Origin: Pontibacter sp. E15-1
GTDB taxonomy: Bacteria; Bacteroidota; Bacteroidia; Cytophagales; Hymenobacteraceae
Direction: 5' to 3'
Assembly (NCBI RefSeq): GCF_022601975.1
Contig: NZ_JAKVIR010000001.1
Coordinates: forward strand, 307,049-371,048
Length of the DNA: 64,000 nucleotides
A program made the translations under genes and the position numbers. The notes below the pieces were generated by a model. It had not been told where the DNA came from, ran no database searches, and saw nothing but the letters and a program-made list of their open reading frames with translations. The stretch's first letter is position 1, and every line of letters starts with the position of its first letter. Positions 26,096 through 33,647 of this stretch are shown one piece after another.

Positions 26096-26145
26096 GGCGC
26101 ATGTTTAAAATCCGTCTTTTTGAAAGCGAAATTTAAACATGCGCC
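26096..26145. repeat. 50-bp palindrome related to the MITE at 8091
   Basis: GGCGCATGTTTAAA at the left end and TTTAAACATGCGCC at the right end form a perfect inverted repeat with a ~22-nt centre that contains TTTTTGAAAGCGAAA. The end sequence CATGTTTAAA and the GAAGCGAAA-like interior match the 162-bp element at 8091-8252, so it looks like an internal-deletion form. It lies just before the Gly-rich gene and could also form a hairpin in its leader. Confidence 0.6.
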
Positions 26146-26179
26146 ATAGCGTTTTATCCACTTTTAAACGAAAGCAGCT

Positions 26180-27034
26180 ATGAACAGTAATTTCTCAGGT
26201 CGAGGGGGCAACTACCAAACGCACCGCTCCGACCGTTACCGACACCCGGAACAGGACGACTACAGATTTGATGACTATGGCACTTCGGCGCGCGGCGGCT
26301 ACGGAAACGAGGGCAATGCCGGCACCTGGGGCAACCAGGGCAACGAGATGGGCGGCTCCCGCAACACAGGCAGGCGCAACCAGCCATCCAGTGCGTATGG
26401 CTCCTCCTCCAGCTTTGGCAGCATGGGCAGCTACGGCGGAGCCCAGGGCTTTGGAGGGGCAAGAGGCGGCTATTCCGCACAGCGCCCCCAGGGCATCACC
26501 TCCAACTACAACGATTACAGCGGTATGGGCAGATCGGGCCAGGGCGGCAGCGGACGCAGCCACTTTGGAGACAGCGATTTTGACCGGTATGAGCACCGCG
26601 ACTACAACAGTTCACGAAGCCAGCAAAGAGACAACCGCGATCTGTACGGAGACGATACCTCCCGCAGGTTTCAGGGCCAGGGCCATGGTCGGTATAACTT
26701 TGACGCGACAGAATCCCGCCGTGGTGAGCACAGGGGGTATGGCGGCGCGCAGGGCAACTATACGGGCAGCGGCTACAACCGCACCTCCCGCCACGAGTAT
26801 GGCGGAAGCCGCCCTGACTACCGTGCGCAGGATATGTATGGGGGAAGCGACAGCGGCTACAGCAACGACCAGCCCTATGGAATAAGCGGCTATTACAGCG
26901 GCGGCTACGGCGACAGAAACTCCCAGGGCGGCTTTGTGAGCTCCGACAGCAACTACGCAGACAGAAACTACCTGGAGAGCCGAAACAGAGGACGCACCGT
27001 AGACCGTGACCGGAACTACAGCGAGCGCTATTAG
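26180..27034 (+). CDS. Gly/Tyr/Arg/Ser-rich low-complexity protein, 284 aa
   Basis: The protein has no hydrophobic segment and no recognisable fold. It is built from short G-S-Y-G, R-G-G, N-Y and D-R-Y pieces (for example GGYGDRNSQGG, YGGAQGFGGARGGYS), with Arg and Asp alternating and hardly any Leu, Ile or Val. The codon use is like that of its neighbours and the ends look normal, with a strong terminator 18 bp after the stop. Such Tyr/Arg/Gly-rich chains in other organisms phase-separate or bind nucleic acid; related short Gly-rich proteins in Hymenobacteraceae are uncharacterised. I infer a cytoplasmic, disordered, stress-type protein, without firm evidence. Confidence 0.8.
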   Translation: MNSNFSGRGGNYQTHRSDRYRHPEQDDYRFDDYGTSARGGYGNEGNAGTWGNQGNEMGGSRNTGRRNQPSSAYGSSSSFGSMGSYGGAQGFGGARGGYSAQRPQGITSNYNDYSGMGRSGQGGSGRSHFGDSDFDRYEHRDYNSSRSQQRDNRDLYGDDTSRRFQGQGHGRYNFDATESRRGEHRGYGGAQGNYTGSGYNRTSRHEYGGSRPDYRAQDMYGGSDSGYSNDQPYGISGYYSGGYGDRNSQGGFVSSDSNYADRNYLESRNRGRTVDRDRNYSERY

Positions 27035-27051
27035 CGCTATGGCTACTTCAC

Positions 27052-27090
27052 AAAAAAGCGGCGCTACCGAAATGGTAGCGCCGCTTTTTT
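27052..27090. terminator. Bidirectional terminator after Gly-rich gene and lysozyme gene
   Basis: A perfect 17-bp stem (arms 27052-27068 and 27074-27090, core GCGGCGCTACC) with a 5-nt loop has A6 before and T6 after it. It can therefore end transcripts from both the plus-strand Gly-rich gene and the minus-strand lysozyme gene. Confidence 0.9.
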
Positions 27091-27112
27091 GTGTCTGGCT
27101 CGGCTTGCCGAT

Positions 27113-27946
27113 TTATGGGATACACACGCTGCGCAGCTCGCGCATGCTGCCGTAGAACACGTTGCAGTCCACCGCGCCCTCAATCCCTTTGATGGCCCCG
27201 CCATCGGTATGCTGCCAGAACGCCAGCTTCAGGGTATCGCTTTTCTCGAGCAGCAGCTTGGGCACTTTGTAATGCGCGATCCAGAGCGGGTAGCCGTCGA
27301 AGTGCCCTGCCAGATAGTCTTTGTAATAGGTATAGTTAGTATAAATAATGGGTTTGACGCCGTAGGCCGCTTCCACCTGCTGCAGCCATACCTTCAGATC
27401 GCGGCGCAGCACGGCCACCGGCCGCCGGCCCCGCACCTCCACGTCCAGCACCGGGGGGAGGTCTCCGGAAGTGAGTTTCACCATCGAGATGAAGTTTTCT
27501 GCCTGCTTCTCGGGCTGCACGTACGGGAGGTAAAAGTGATAGGCGCCCCGCACGATGCCCACCGCCCCGGCACCCTCCCAATTGTCAGCAAACCACTTAT
27601 CCTTCAGCGACTTGCCCTCTGTGGCCTTTACAAAGGCAAACGAAACCTCATTTTCCCGCACCTGCTGCCAGTCAATCTCCCGCTGGTAATGCGACACGTC
27701 CACGCCATATACTGTATGTCCCTCAGGCCATACGGGCACGGGCTTGTCCACGAAAAACTCCACATACAGCACCACCAGCGCCAGCGTTGCCAGTGCCGCC
27801 AGGCCAATCCAGAAACCGTAAGGCACAGGTTTTTTCTGCTTCTTCTTCGGCCTGGCTTTGGGTTTTACAAGTTGCTTCGGCAACGGCTTCGCCTGTGCTT
27901 TGGGGCGAGGCACGCGTTTCGCTGGCTGGTTCGAGGGAATGCCCAT
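27113..27946 (-). CDS. GH25 family lysozyme with N-terminal membrane anchor
   Basis: The 277-residue protein begins with a ~40-residue Lys/Pro/Arg-rich cytoplasmic tail and one transmembrane helix (WIGLAALATLALVVLYVEFFV), so the catalytic domain would sit in the periplasm. The GH25 fold is clear: YGVDVSHYQREIDW (Asp83, Asp92), SFAFVKATEGKSLKD, VRGAYHFYLP, LPPVLDVEV (Asp168, Glu170) and LWIAHY. It cleaves the MurNAc-GlcNAc bond, presumably for wall remodelling. It is 34 bp upstream of the stop of the next minus-strand gene and may be co-transcribed with it. Confidence 0.92.
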   Translation of the reverse strand: MGIPSNQPAKRVPRPKAQAKPLPKQLVKPKARPKKKQKKPVPYGFWIGLAALATLALVVLYVEFFVDKPVPVWPEGHTVYGVDVSHYQREIDWQQVRENEVSFAFVKATEGKSLKDKWFADNWEGAGAVGIVRGAYHFYLPYVQPEKQAENFISMVKLTSGDLPPVLDVEVRGRRPVAVLRRDLKVWLQQVEAAYGVKPIIYTNYTYYKDYLAGHFDGYPLWIAHYKVPKLLLEKSDTLKLAFWQHTDGGAIKGIEGAVDCNVFYGSMRELRSVCIP

Positions 27947-27980
27947 ACCTATTCCGGGGATTTTTGCTTAGACAGACGCG

Positions 27981-29102
27981 TTATATCAAAACCAGTTCCT
28001 GGCGCGGCACCCCCGAAAGGTGCTCCAGCCACGCTCCCTCGGTGCTCATGTAGCCCCGCATCAGGTCGGCGGTGAGGCAGGAGTGCACAGGCAATATCCC
28101 GATGATATCGCCGACGTGGTACTTTTCGAAATGCCTGGACGAGGCTTTGACCACGCCATGCTCCTGAGACAGCGACACCAGGTCGATGCCGTTTACCGGG
28201 GTGGTCCAGCCGTCGTTGGTGAGCTCTACCACGCGGCCATACAGCACGGAGCTGTCTTCCTGCGCCAGCGCGTCTTTCGAGAAATGCACACTGCCCCCAT
28301 AGATAATGATCTCGCCGCGCTTGGGGTGCTTGGCCACTACCGGGCAGGCCATACACACGGCAATGTCATCGAAGCCGCAGGACCCGATGCGCTGCTGGGT
28401 TAGGTCGTAAAACACGAAATTGCCCGGCCTTATCTCGTCCACGCCGCTCAGGTCGCTCAGGATGCTGCACGAGGGGGTGTCGCCGATGGAAAGCTGCAGG
28501 TTCGGAAACTGGCCTTTGTAACGCTTGCGCAGAAGTTGCAGCAGGTATACCGAGGTGTTGTGTATGGTCTGGATGGCGTATATATCGGTTTGCTTGTAGG
28601 TATGGCCGTCGTGGGCGACGAAGCCGGCAAAATGCAGGTTGCCGCTTTCCTTTACCTGGCCCAGCAGGCGATCAAGCTCTTTGTGGTTGTTGGCCAGCAC
28701 GCCGGTACGCCGGTAGCCCGTGTCTATCTTCACCCAAAGCTGCACCGGGTGCTTCAGGCCGATGGACAGCGCCTCCACTGTCTCCACGTTCACGGCCAGC
28801 AGATGCAGGTTCACGCGGGTGGCCAGCTCGTTCATATCGTCCATTTCCAGCACATTGGCCGGGAAGGCGATCATGATGTCCTTCCAACCATGGTTGGCAA
28901 AATACCGGGCCATTCTCACGGAGGAAACTGTGATGGCGTCTATCCCAAACTCCTGGAACCAGGCACCCACCTGCGCCGACTGATGCGTTTTAAAGTGCGG
29001 TCGTAACCGGACGCCGTTCTCCTTCGCCTTCTGCACCATCCTGCCGATGTTGTTCAGGGCCTTCCTCTTATCCAGTAGTAGTGTAGGTGTGGTTATTCTC
29101 AT
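27981..29102 (-). CDS. D-threonine aldolase-like PLP enzyme (DSD1/alanine racemase N-terminal fold)
   Basis: The 373-residue protein matches fold-type III PLP enzymes. The Schiff-base lysine is in RPHFKTHQSAQVG (Lys38), the barrel runs to residue ~250, and the C-terminal domain carries the metal-site motif HSC (His340, Cys342; D-threonine aldolases have His-x-Asp/Cys). TPTLLLDKRKALNNI and LWVKIDTGYRRTGV are typical. It would split D-threonine or D-3-hydroxy amino acids, or dehydrate D-serine, in the cytoplasm. Substrate is undecided. Confidence 0.88.
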   Translation of the reverse strand: MRITTPTLLLDKRKALNNIGRMVQKAKENGVRLRPHFKTHQSAQVGAWFQEFGIDAITVSSVRMARYFANHGWKDIMIAFPANVLEMDDMNELATRVNLHLLAVNVETVEALSIGLKHPVQLWVKIDTGYRRTGVLANNHKELDRLLGQVKESGNLHFAGFVAHDGHTYKQTDIYAIQTIHNTSVYLLQLLRKRYKGQFPNLQLSIGDTPSCSILSDLSGVDEIRPGNFVFYDLTQQRIGSCGFDDIAVCMACPVVAKHPKRGEIIIYGGSVHFSKDALAQEDSSVLYGRVVELTNDGWTTPVNGIDLVSLSQEHGVVKASSRHFEKYHVGDIIGILPVHSCLTADLMRGYMSTEGAWLEHLSGVPRQELVLI

Positions 29103-29479
29103 AATTCAAAAACACTGTTTTTGTGGCAAATCTTGTGAAGTTACACAGGTTTAGCCAAAAAGTCACGCCTGGCAGCACTTTAACCCGACAAACGGCACTG
29201 CCTGCCGCCCGCACAACAGCTTTACGCCGCAGCTAATTCAGGTAATTAGCCAAAAAATATTTTCAGATTTTAATATATCAGATCTCAATGTAAAGAGAGC
29301 GTCCGCTGCAAAAACCCGGGCATCCCCGTGCTTCATTCAGCAGGAAAGTCCGGAACGGGAAAGCGGCCAATCAGAAGAAAGGCAGCAACTTTATACCTGA
29401 AAACCTAGAATTTATACAGGCGCTTAGAAGTGCGCTTCTGCCGGATGCCTTACCTTTGCAGAAAACAAGCACCACAGCC
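29103..29479. other. Intergenic region with -7 box for hemJ
   Basis: No gene is seen. At 29451-29458 a TACCTTTG box (TAnnTTTG) lies 21 bp before the hemJ start, giving a leader of about 15 nt. A stretch near 29338-29360 (GGAAAGTCCGGAAC) briefly recalls the conserved RNase P RNA segment but has no supporting context. Confidence 0.4.
29451..29458 (+). promoter_or_regulatory. Bacteroidota-type -7 box (TACCTTTG) of hemJ
   Basis: It matches TAnnTTTG, 21 bp before the start codon. There is no clear TTG at -33. Confidence 0.45.
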
Positions 29480-30007
29480 ATGAGTTTTTTCTACGTGAAG
29501 GCGCTGCACATCATTTTTGTCGTGACCTGGTTTGCCGGGCTTTTCTACATCGTGCGGCTGTTTATATACTATGCCGAGGCAGACGGGAAACCGGAGCCGG
29601 AGCGAACCATCCTGCAGCGCCAGTTTGCCCTGATGCAAAAGCGGCTGTGGTATGGCATCACGTGGCCCTCTGCCCTGCTCACGCTCGTTTTCGGGCTAAC
29701 CATGCTATACCTGTATGGCAGCATCCCCGGCTGGCTCGTCTGGAAGCTTTGCTTTGTGGCGGGGCTATACGTCTACCATTTCCTTTGTCACCGCATTTTC
29801 AGACAGCAGCAACTGGGCATCCTGAGGTATACCTCTACCCAACTGCGCATCTGGAACGAGGTGGCCACGCTGTTTCTGATCAGCATCGTGTTTTTGGTGG
29901 TGCTCAAAAGCTCCCTGAGTATGCTGTGGGGTATTCTGGGCCTGTTGCTCTTCTCGGCCATGCTCATGCTCGCCATCCGGATTTACAAGAGAGTCAGGGA
30001 AGTATGA
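29480..30007 (+). CDS. hemJ: Protoporphyrinogen IX oxidase HemJ (CopD/UPF0093 family)
   Basis: The 175-residue membrane protein has four to five helices. The first, MSFFYVKALHIIFVVTWFAGLFYIVRLFIYY, carries the conserved His10 and the family motif; WKLCFVAGLYVYHFLCHRI carries the conserved Trp-Lys and His. I chose ATG 29480 because an upstream in-frame ATG at 29456 lies on the promoter box. It oxidises protoporphyrinogen to protoporphyrin in haem synthesis. The length (~175-180 aa) fits HemJ rather than CopD domains of ~330 aa. Confidence 0.88.
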   Translation: MSFFYVKALHIIFVVTWFAGLFYIVRLFIYYAEADGKPEPERTILQRQFALMQKRLWYGITWPSALLTLVFGLTMLYLYGSIPGWLVWKLCFVAGLYVYHFLCHRIFRQQQLGILRYTSTQLRIWNEVATLFLISIVFLVVLKSSLSMLWGILGLLLFSAMLMLAIRIYKRVREV

Positions 30008-30086
30008 GCGATAATGGAACGTGAAAGGGGGAATTGCAAATCGGCAATTTGACTATGCCGTGTAGCGAAAGTTAGCTACAAAAATG

Positions 30087-30148
30087 ACGAAAGCGTCCTC
30101 TGTAAATCACTCATGTTATTCTGGCTGATTTACAGAGGACGCTTTCGT
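30087..30148. terminator. Long perfect hairpin after hemJ
   Basis: Arms of 23 bp (30087-30109 and 30126-30148; core GCGTCCTCTGTAAATCA) are perfectly complementary around a 16-nt loop. It lies 80 bp beyond the hemJ stop. Such a stem would stop transcription even though only a short T run follows. Confidence 0.7.
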
Positions 30149-30479
30149 TTCTGAGTTGGAATTAGAACTCATTATTACTTCATCTCGATTACTTCATCTG
30201 GGGAATTATTGTAGTTTAGGTAACCCCAAAATGAAGTTTCTTGCCATTGAGGATATTTTACTGTCAGATCAAGGCAAAATGATTCCCAGTTTTTCTGAGA
30301 GGCACCTTGGCGGGTTCCGGTACCGAACGGAGTGAGGTATTGCGCAGCGCAGCGAGCAAAGGGACACGGCACAGTGCCGAGCGGGAAAACGCGCCCCAGC
30401 GGGCGTGGAGCGCAAAGCAAGCTATGAAACAACCGGTTTCTAGTTTTGAAATAACCGCAATACTCCTAAGTTCACGTTA
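30149..30479. other. Non-coding stretch with GC-rich island
   Basis: About 330 bp between the hemJ terminator and the SCO gene. A GC-rich block at 30307-30420 (GGCGGGTTCCGG ... AGCGGGCGTGGAGCGC) is unlike the AT-rich flanks. The minus-strand codons just downstream (30178-30300) read like a protein C-terminus (NWESFCLDLTVKYPQWQ, ending in EVIEMK), so the remains of a gene may lie here, but I cannot identify it. Confidence 0.3.
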
Positions 30480-31100
30480 TTATTCTAATTCAAGCACCTT
30501 AATATCTGCTATCAGGGATTGTATACTATTCGGGTCGAGGCCGTTATAAATCCCCCGGATATGCCTTTGCTTATCGATGAGCACAAAGTTTTCGGTATGC
30601 AAAAACACATCTTCGTCTATCGCTTTACCCTCATCCTCTTCCACAAAATAATATTTTCTTCCCAGGTCATAGATCTCGCTTCTATCTCCTGTTAACAGTT
30701 TCCACCTTTTAAAGTCTACTCCCTTGTCAATGGCATATTGTTTCAGTACGGCGGCACTGTCGTAGTCTGGGGTTACACTGTGAGAGAGCAGCAGAATGTC
30801 GTCATTGTCTAAAAACTCCTGCTGCAAATCGGTCATGCTGCTGGTCAGCTTAGGGCAAATGCCCGGGCACGAGGTGAAGAAAAAATCCACAACGCTTATC
30901 TTCCCTTCCATGTCTGCCTCCGTAAATTCCTGGTTTTCCTGATTGATCAGGCTAAACGGTCGGATTTGATGAAATTCTTTGTTGGCGGGCAATTCCCATT
31001 TTGGTGTGAAGTCAGCTGAATCATAGTATGGGAGCACTCTACCTGATTTTTGGCAGGAGAACATCACGAGGGTAAACAAGAGGACAATTAAACGATTCAT
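30480..31100 (-). CDS. SCO1/SenC family thioredoxin-fold copper chaperone, lipoprotein
   Basis: Counted from the ATG at 31100 the protein is 206 residues. A short lipoprotein signal ends in VMFSC (Cys16). The SCO signature is complete: SCPGICPKL provides Cys78 and Cys82, and His168 lies in LHTENFVLID, the three copper ligands. The thioredoxin fold is intact, as in IRPFSLINQENQEF and KISVVDFFFTS. It probably inserts copper into cytochrome oxidase or acts as a thiol-redox protein outside the membrane. A 121-bp mobile repeat ends just 23 bp upstream of this start, so its ribosome-binding and promoter context was changed by insertion. Confidence 0.92.
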   Translation of the reverse strand: MNRLIVLLFTLVMFSCQKSGRVLPYYDSADFTPKWELPANKEFHQIRPFSLINQENQEFTEADMEGKISVVDFFFTSCPGICPKLTSSMTDLQQEFLDNDDILLLSHSVTPDYDSAAVLKQYAIDKGVDFKRWKLLTGDRSEIYDLGRKYYFVEEDEGKAIDEDVFLHTENFVLIDKQRHIRGIYNGLDPNSIQSLIADIKVLELE

Positions 31101-31123
31101 GTAGTATTCGATTTTATACAGAT

Positions 31124-31244
31124 AGGACTTTTGCAAAGCTGCCCTTGTTGCGTCTTTTGACCAACAAGTTGTTGGTGAGAACACACAACAACGGCAGGCT
31201 GCAGACTGCTTTCGCTCCGTGTTTCGATTAGATGCAAAAGTCCT
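31124..31244. mobile_element. MITE copy A (121 bp, AGGACTTTTGCA inverted ends)
   Basis: The element begins AGGACTTTTGCA and ends TGCAAAAGTCCT. It is ~90% identical along its length to a second copy at 41492-41614. In both copies the minus strand is an open frame with the piece FSPTTCWSKDATRAA, which may be a remnant of a parent element. It lies between the MORN lipoprotein and SCO genes. Confidence 0.8.
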
Positions 31245-31345
31245 GACAGAATATGTCTTACATTCTTCACAGCAAACCGGCTTTCGGTGTTGCTTTTTGG
31301 GAATTGGCGCAGCTGTTTTCTTCAAAGTATAAGCAAGCGGTAGCT

Positions 31346-32002
31346 TCAATTCGCTTTTTGCAGCACTTTCAATTTTACTGCCTCATCCTTTAAGCTATAA
31401 CACAAAGCAGATTTTTGCAGCCCGTATCGAAAGCCGTCCCTGGCTTCGTAGTTGATGTATGGCTTTCCGTTTTCGCGCCAGGCCTGTTGCATCCCGTGCT
31501 CCTGGTCGTCTTTAAAATTCAGGAAGGCGTATGGGCTACCGCTTTCATACCATTGCTTTTGAAGTCCCTCGCGCTTATCATGGTAATAAGTGAAATCGAA
31601 CTTCATGTTCCCGTTCTCCCAATACCCATAATGCCGGCCAAAGCCCACATTCTCCCGGTAGCTTCTGATGTCTTTCTGGTTTCCGTTGGGGTAATAGGTT
31701 TTGGTGTGCCCATGTTGCTTTCCCTGATAATAAGAGCCGACAGATTTCAGGACGCCGCTTTCATACTTCTCCACGATAAACCCCGAAAAGGGCTTATCAT
31801 GGAAAAAGTATACCCCATTTGTCAGAGCCAGTTCAGGTGCAAGAACAGAAACAGTATCCGCAGGAATTTTAGAGGTATCCACTTTCTCGAAATTAACTGC
31901 GACTGCTTCTTTTTTATCCTCCGCACAGCCTACGCAAAACAACAGAACGAGAAATAGGCTGTATGGAAAAACGCTAAAACGTGAATGTGCCTTTTGTGCC
32001 AT
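31346..32002 (-). CDS. MORN-repeat (YwqK-type) lipoprotein
   Basis: The 218-residue protein has a signal (FLVLLFCVGC, Cys26) and several YwqK/MORN-like repeats of the form G-x-L/M-K-x-x-x-x-Y-x-x-G (SGVLKSVGSYYQGKQHG, NGNQKDIRSYRENVG, NGNMKFDFTYYHDKREG, NGKPYINYEARDG). Such repeats are surface-associated and, in named YwqK families, were once classed as antitoxins, but that is not shown. Its start overlaps the end of the YHYH gene by 29 bp, so the two are co-translated. Confidence 0.8.
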   Translation of the reverse strand: MAQKAHSRFSVFPYSLFLVLLFCVGCAEDKKEAVAVNFEKVDTSKIPADTVSVLAPELALTNGVYFFHDKPFSGFIVEKYESGVLKSVGSYYQGKQHGHTKTYYPNGNQKDIRSYRENVGFGRHYGYWENGNMKFDFTYYHDKREGLQKQWYESGSPYAFLNFKDDQEHGMQQAWRENGKPYINYEARDGFRYGLQKSALCYSLKDEAVKLKVLQKAN

Positions 32003-32756
32003 TGTAACTGCCTGCCTTTAGAACATAGAACCGCGAATCCAGGTAGCTGACATTCGAGGTATGGTAATGATAGATGGGCGTTGTGAAATCAGCCGTCACG
32101 CCTGTATGGCCGCCGTTGGTATCCAAGTCTGAGGGGTAGGTACCGTCTTTGTCTTGACGCCCATAAATTGGGAACCCGTCTCTTAAGAACCCAATAAGGT
32201 TGGCATCGTCAAGGGAAGTGAAATCGCCGTTAAAGTGATAGTGGTATAAACCACCTGGCCCGCTGTGCGCCCCGCTCCTGTCAAACGATTGAAGGGTACC
32301 GGCATCCACCGGAACATTGCCACCCTCCCGATCATTGTAAATCGCCACGCCATTCAGCGCCATACCTATCGGCCCGAGTGAAGTCTCCTCTTTAGTAGAA
32401 GCCTCCGCTGGAAAAATGGGGATTGTCATCACAAATGTTTGCTCCTGAAGTGAGCCGGGGTTTACAATCTGCCCGGTCAAGGTAGGCGCCTCGTATAAAG
32501 CACTTGCACTTCCCCAGTATGGACTCACGTGATCAGGCACTCCATTTGATTTCAGCACGATACTGTTTGTGCCCACTGAAATAGTAACCGCGCTTTTGAA
32601 ATTCGAGCTGACGGCATCGGTTATCGAAACAGTTCCGGCCGAAGCGGTCGTGGTAGGTGTTACTTCGTCGTCGTCGGTGTCGCAGGAGACAAGTATGCCG
32701 ACAGCCAACGCGCTCATGGCAACTGTTAGGGCAAAGGGTTTACGGAGGTTTTTCAT
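31974..32756 (-). CDS. YHYH domain lipoprotein
   Basis: The 260-residue protein starts with a lipoprotein signal (LALAVGILVSC region, Cys25 approx.) and an Asp/Thr-rich linker. The domain carries YHYHFNGDF and PIYHYHTS plus LIGFLRDGFPIYG, the hallmark of YHYH proteins, found with copper and other metal-related genes; their biochemical function is not established. The His-rich motif could bind metal. It lies downstream of an ECF sigma factor and upstream of a SCO-like copper chaperone. Confidence 0.88.
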   Translation of the reverse strand: MKNLRKPFALTVAMSALAVGILVSCDTDDDEVTPTTTASAGTVSITDAVSSNFKSAVTISVGTNSIVLKSNGVPDHVSPYWGSASALYEAPTLTGQIVNPGSLQEQTFVMTIPIFPAEASTKEETSLGPIGMALNGVAIYNDREGGNVPVDAGTLQSFDRSGAHSGPGGLYHYHFNGDFTSLDDANLIGFLRDGFPIYGRQDKDGTYPSDLDTNGGHTGVTADFTTPIYHYHTSNVSYLDSRFYVLKAGSYNGTKGTFTF

Positions 32757-32868
32757 CAGTATATGATTTGTTATAAAGATGAATACTACCTTTTCAAAGC
32801 AATCCTTCGCCCGACACTTTATTTTTTTAATTTAATTTTAAATGACTATTCAGAGACGTGGCAAGTAG

Positions 32869-33348
32869 CTATTCCGGACGCCTGGGGGCAATTTTTGCCG
32901 GATCGAAGAAATCCGCGAGGCTGATTGTCAACGTCTCGAAATACCCTAATTGGTCAGGTTTGCAAAGCTTCCTGAGGTCAGCAAAATGATTATAGTGCAC
33001 TGTTTCTATCTCTTGCTGCAATCTCCCCAATTCCTTGATCAGAGAGTCTTTGGTGCTAGTGTTCTCTTCAGTTAATGTCTGGTAAAGCTCGCTTTTTGTC
33101 TCCCTCACACGATTATTTAAACCCTTGATAGCCTTTTTGTGCTGGTCAATAAGTTTTTCATACTGCAGGACTTGCGCCTTATCAAAGTGCAGCTGCTCGA
33201 TGATCCTCTGCTTCGGCCCTTCCTGCGCAAACGGTGGCCGCCCTCCTCCCGGGTGCGGGCTTTGACGGAAAAATAAAAATCCGACCATGAACAGGTTCAT
33301 CACCAATAAACCTATCACAGCGATACTCAGCAGCCTTAGTTTACTCAC
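32869..33348 (-). CDS. CpxP/Spy-like periplasmic protein (heavy-metal sensor type)
   Basis: The 159-residue protein has an N-terminal anchor helix (LLSIAVIGLLVMNLFMVGFLFF), a Pro/Gly stretch, and then a long helical domain (residues ~45-140) with many Glu, Lys and Gln, as in CpxP/Spy/ZraP and periplasmic heavy-metal sensor families. It would sense or buffer stress in the periplasm. Its start overlaps the stop of the small membrane protein upstream by 8 bp, so it is in the ECF operon. Confidence 0.78.
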   Translation of the reverse strand: MSKLRLLSIAVIGLLVMNLFMVGFLFFRQSPHPGGGRPPFAQEGPKQRIIEQLHFDKAQVLQYEKLIDQHKKAIKGLNNRVRETKSELYQTLTEENTSTKDSLIKELGRLQQEIETVHYNHFADLRKLCKPDQLGYFETLTISLADFFDPAKIAPRRPE

Positions 33349-33616
33349 GGTATAAATCGTTTGTAGTGGATAAATCCATTGCGTAAATCACTTCTTCAAT
33401 ACCCGGGCTGGTTGGCTCATCGGAAGTCTTGAGAAGGACAGAAAAATTAAGCGAAAGCAGCAAGATGAATACCGCAACAAAAGCCCACCTCCAGGCAAAT
33501 GGTGCTGGGAGGCTGCCAGCCGACTCGATGCGCGCCATGATGCGGGTGTACAAAAACGGGGGCGGATCCACAGGTTGTATCCTTTTCAGTGAATCCAGTT
33601 TCTTGTCGATGTCCAT
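33341..33616 (-). CDS. Small single-pass membrane protein, possible anti-sigma partner
   Basis: The 91-residue protein has a cytoplasmic N-terminus (~40 aa, MDIDKKLDSLKRIQPVDPPPFLYTRI), one membrane helix (WAFVAVFILLLSLNFSVLL) and a ~28-aa outer tail. It sits 31 bp after an ECF sigma gene and overlaps the CpxP-like gene. That place and topology suit a minimal anti-sigma factor, but the zinc anti-sigma motif (HxxxCxxC) is absent, so this is an inference. Confidence 0.7.
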   Translation of the reverse strand: MDIDKKLDSLKRIQPVDPPPFLYTRIMARIESAGSLPAPFAWRWAFVAVFILLLSLNFSVLLKTSDEPTSPGIEEVIYAMDLSTTNDLYRE

Positions 33617-33647
33617 AGCATTTAAAATAAGTAGTACGACCTATTAC

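Noticed and set aside
29331..29400. Possible RNase P RNA (GGAAAGTCCGG segment)
   Set aside because: Only one short conserved-looking piece is present. The remaining conserved blocks and the length (~350 nt) are missing, and a gene with a promoter starts right after it.
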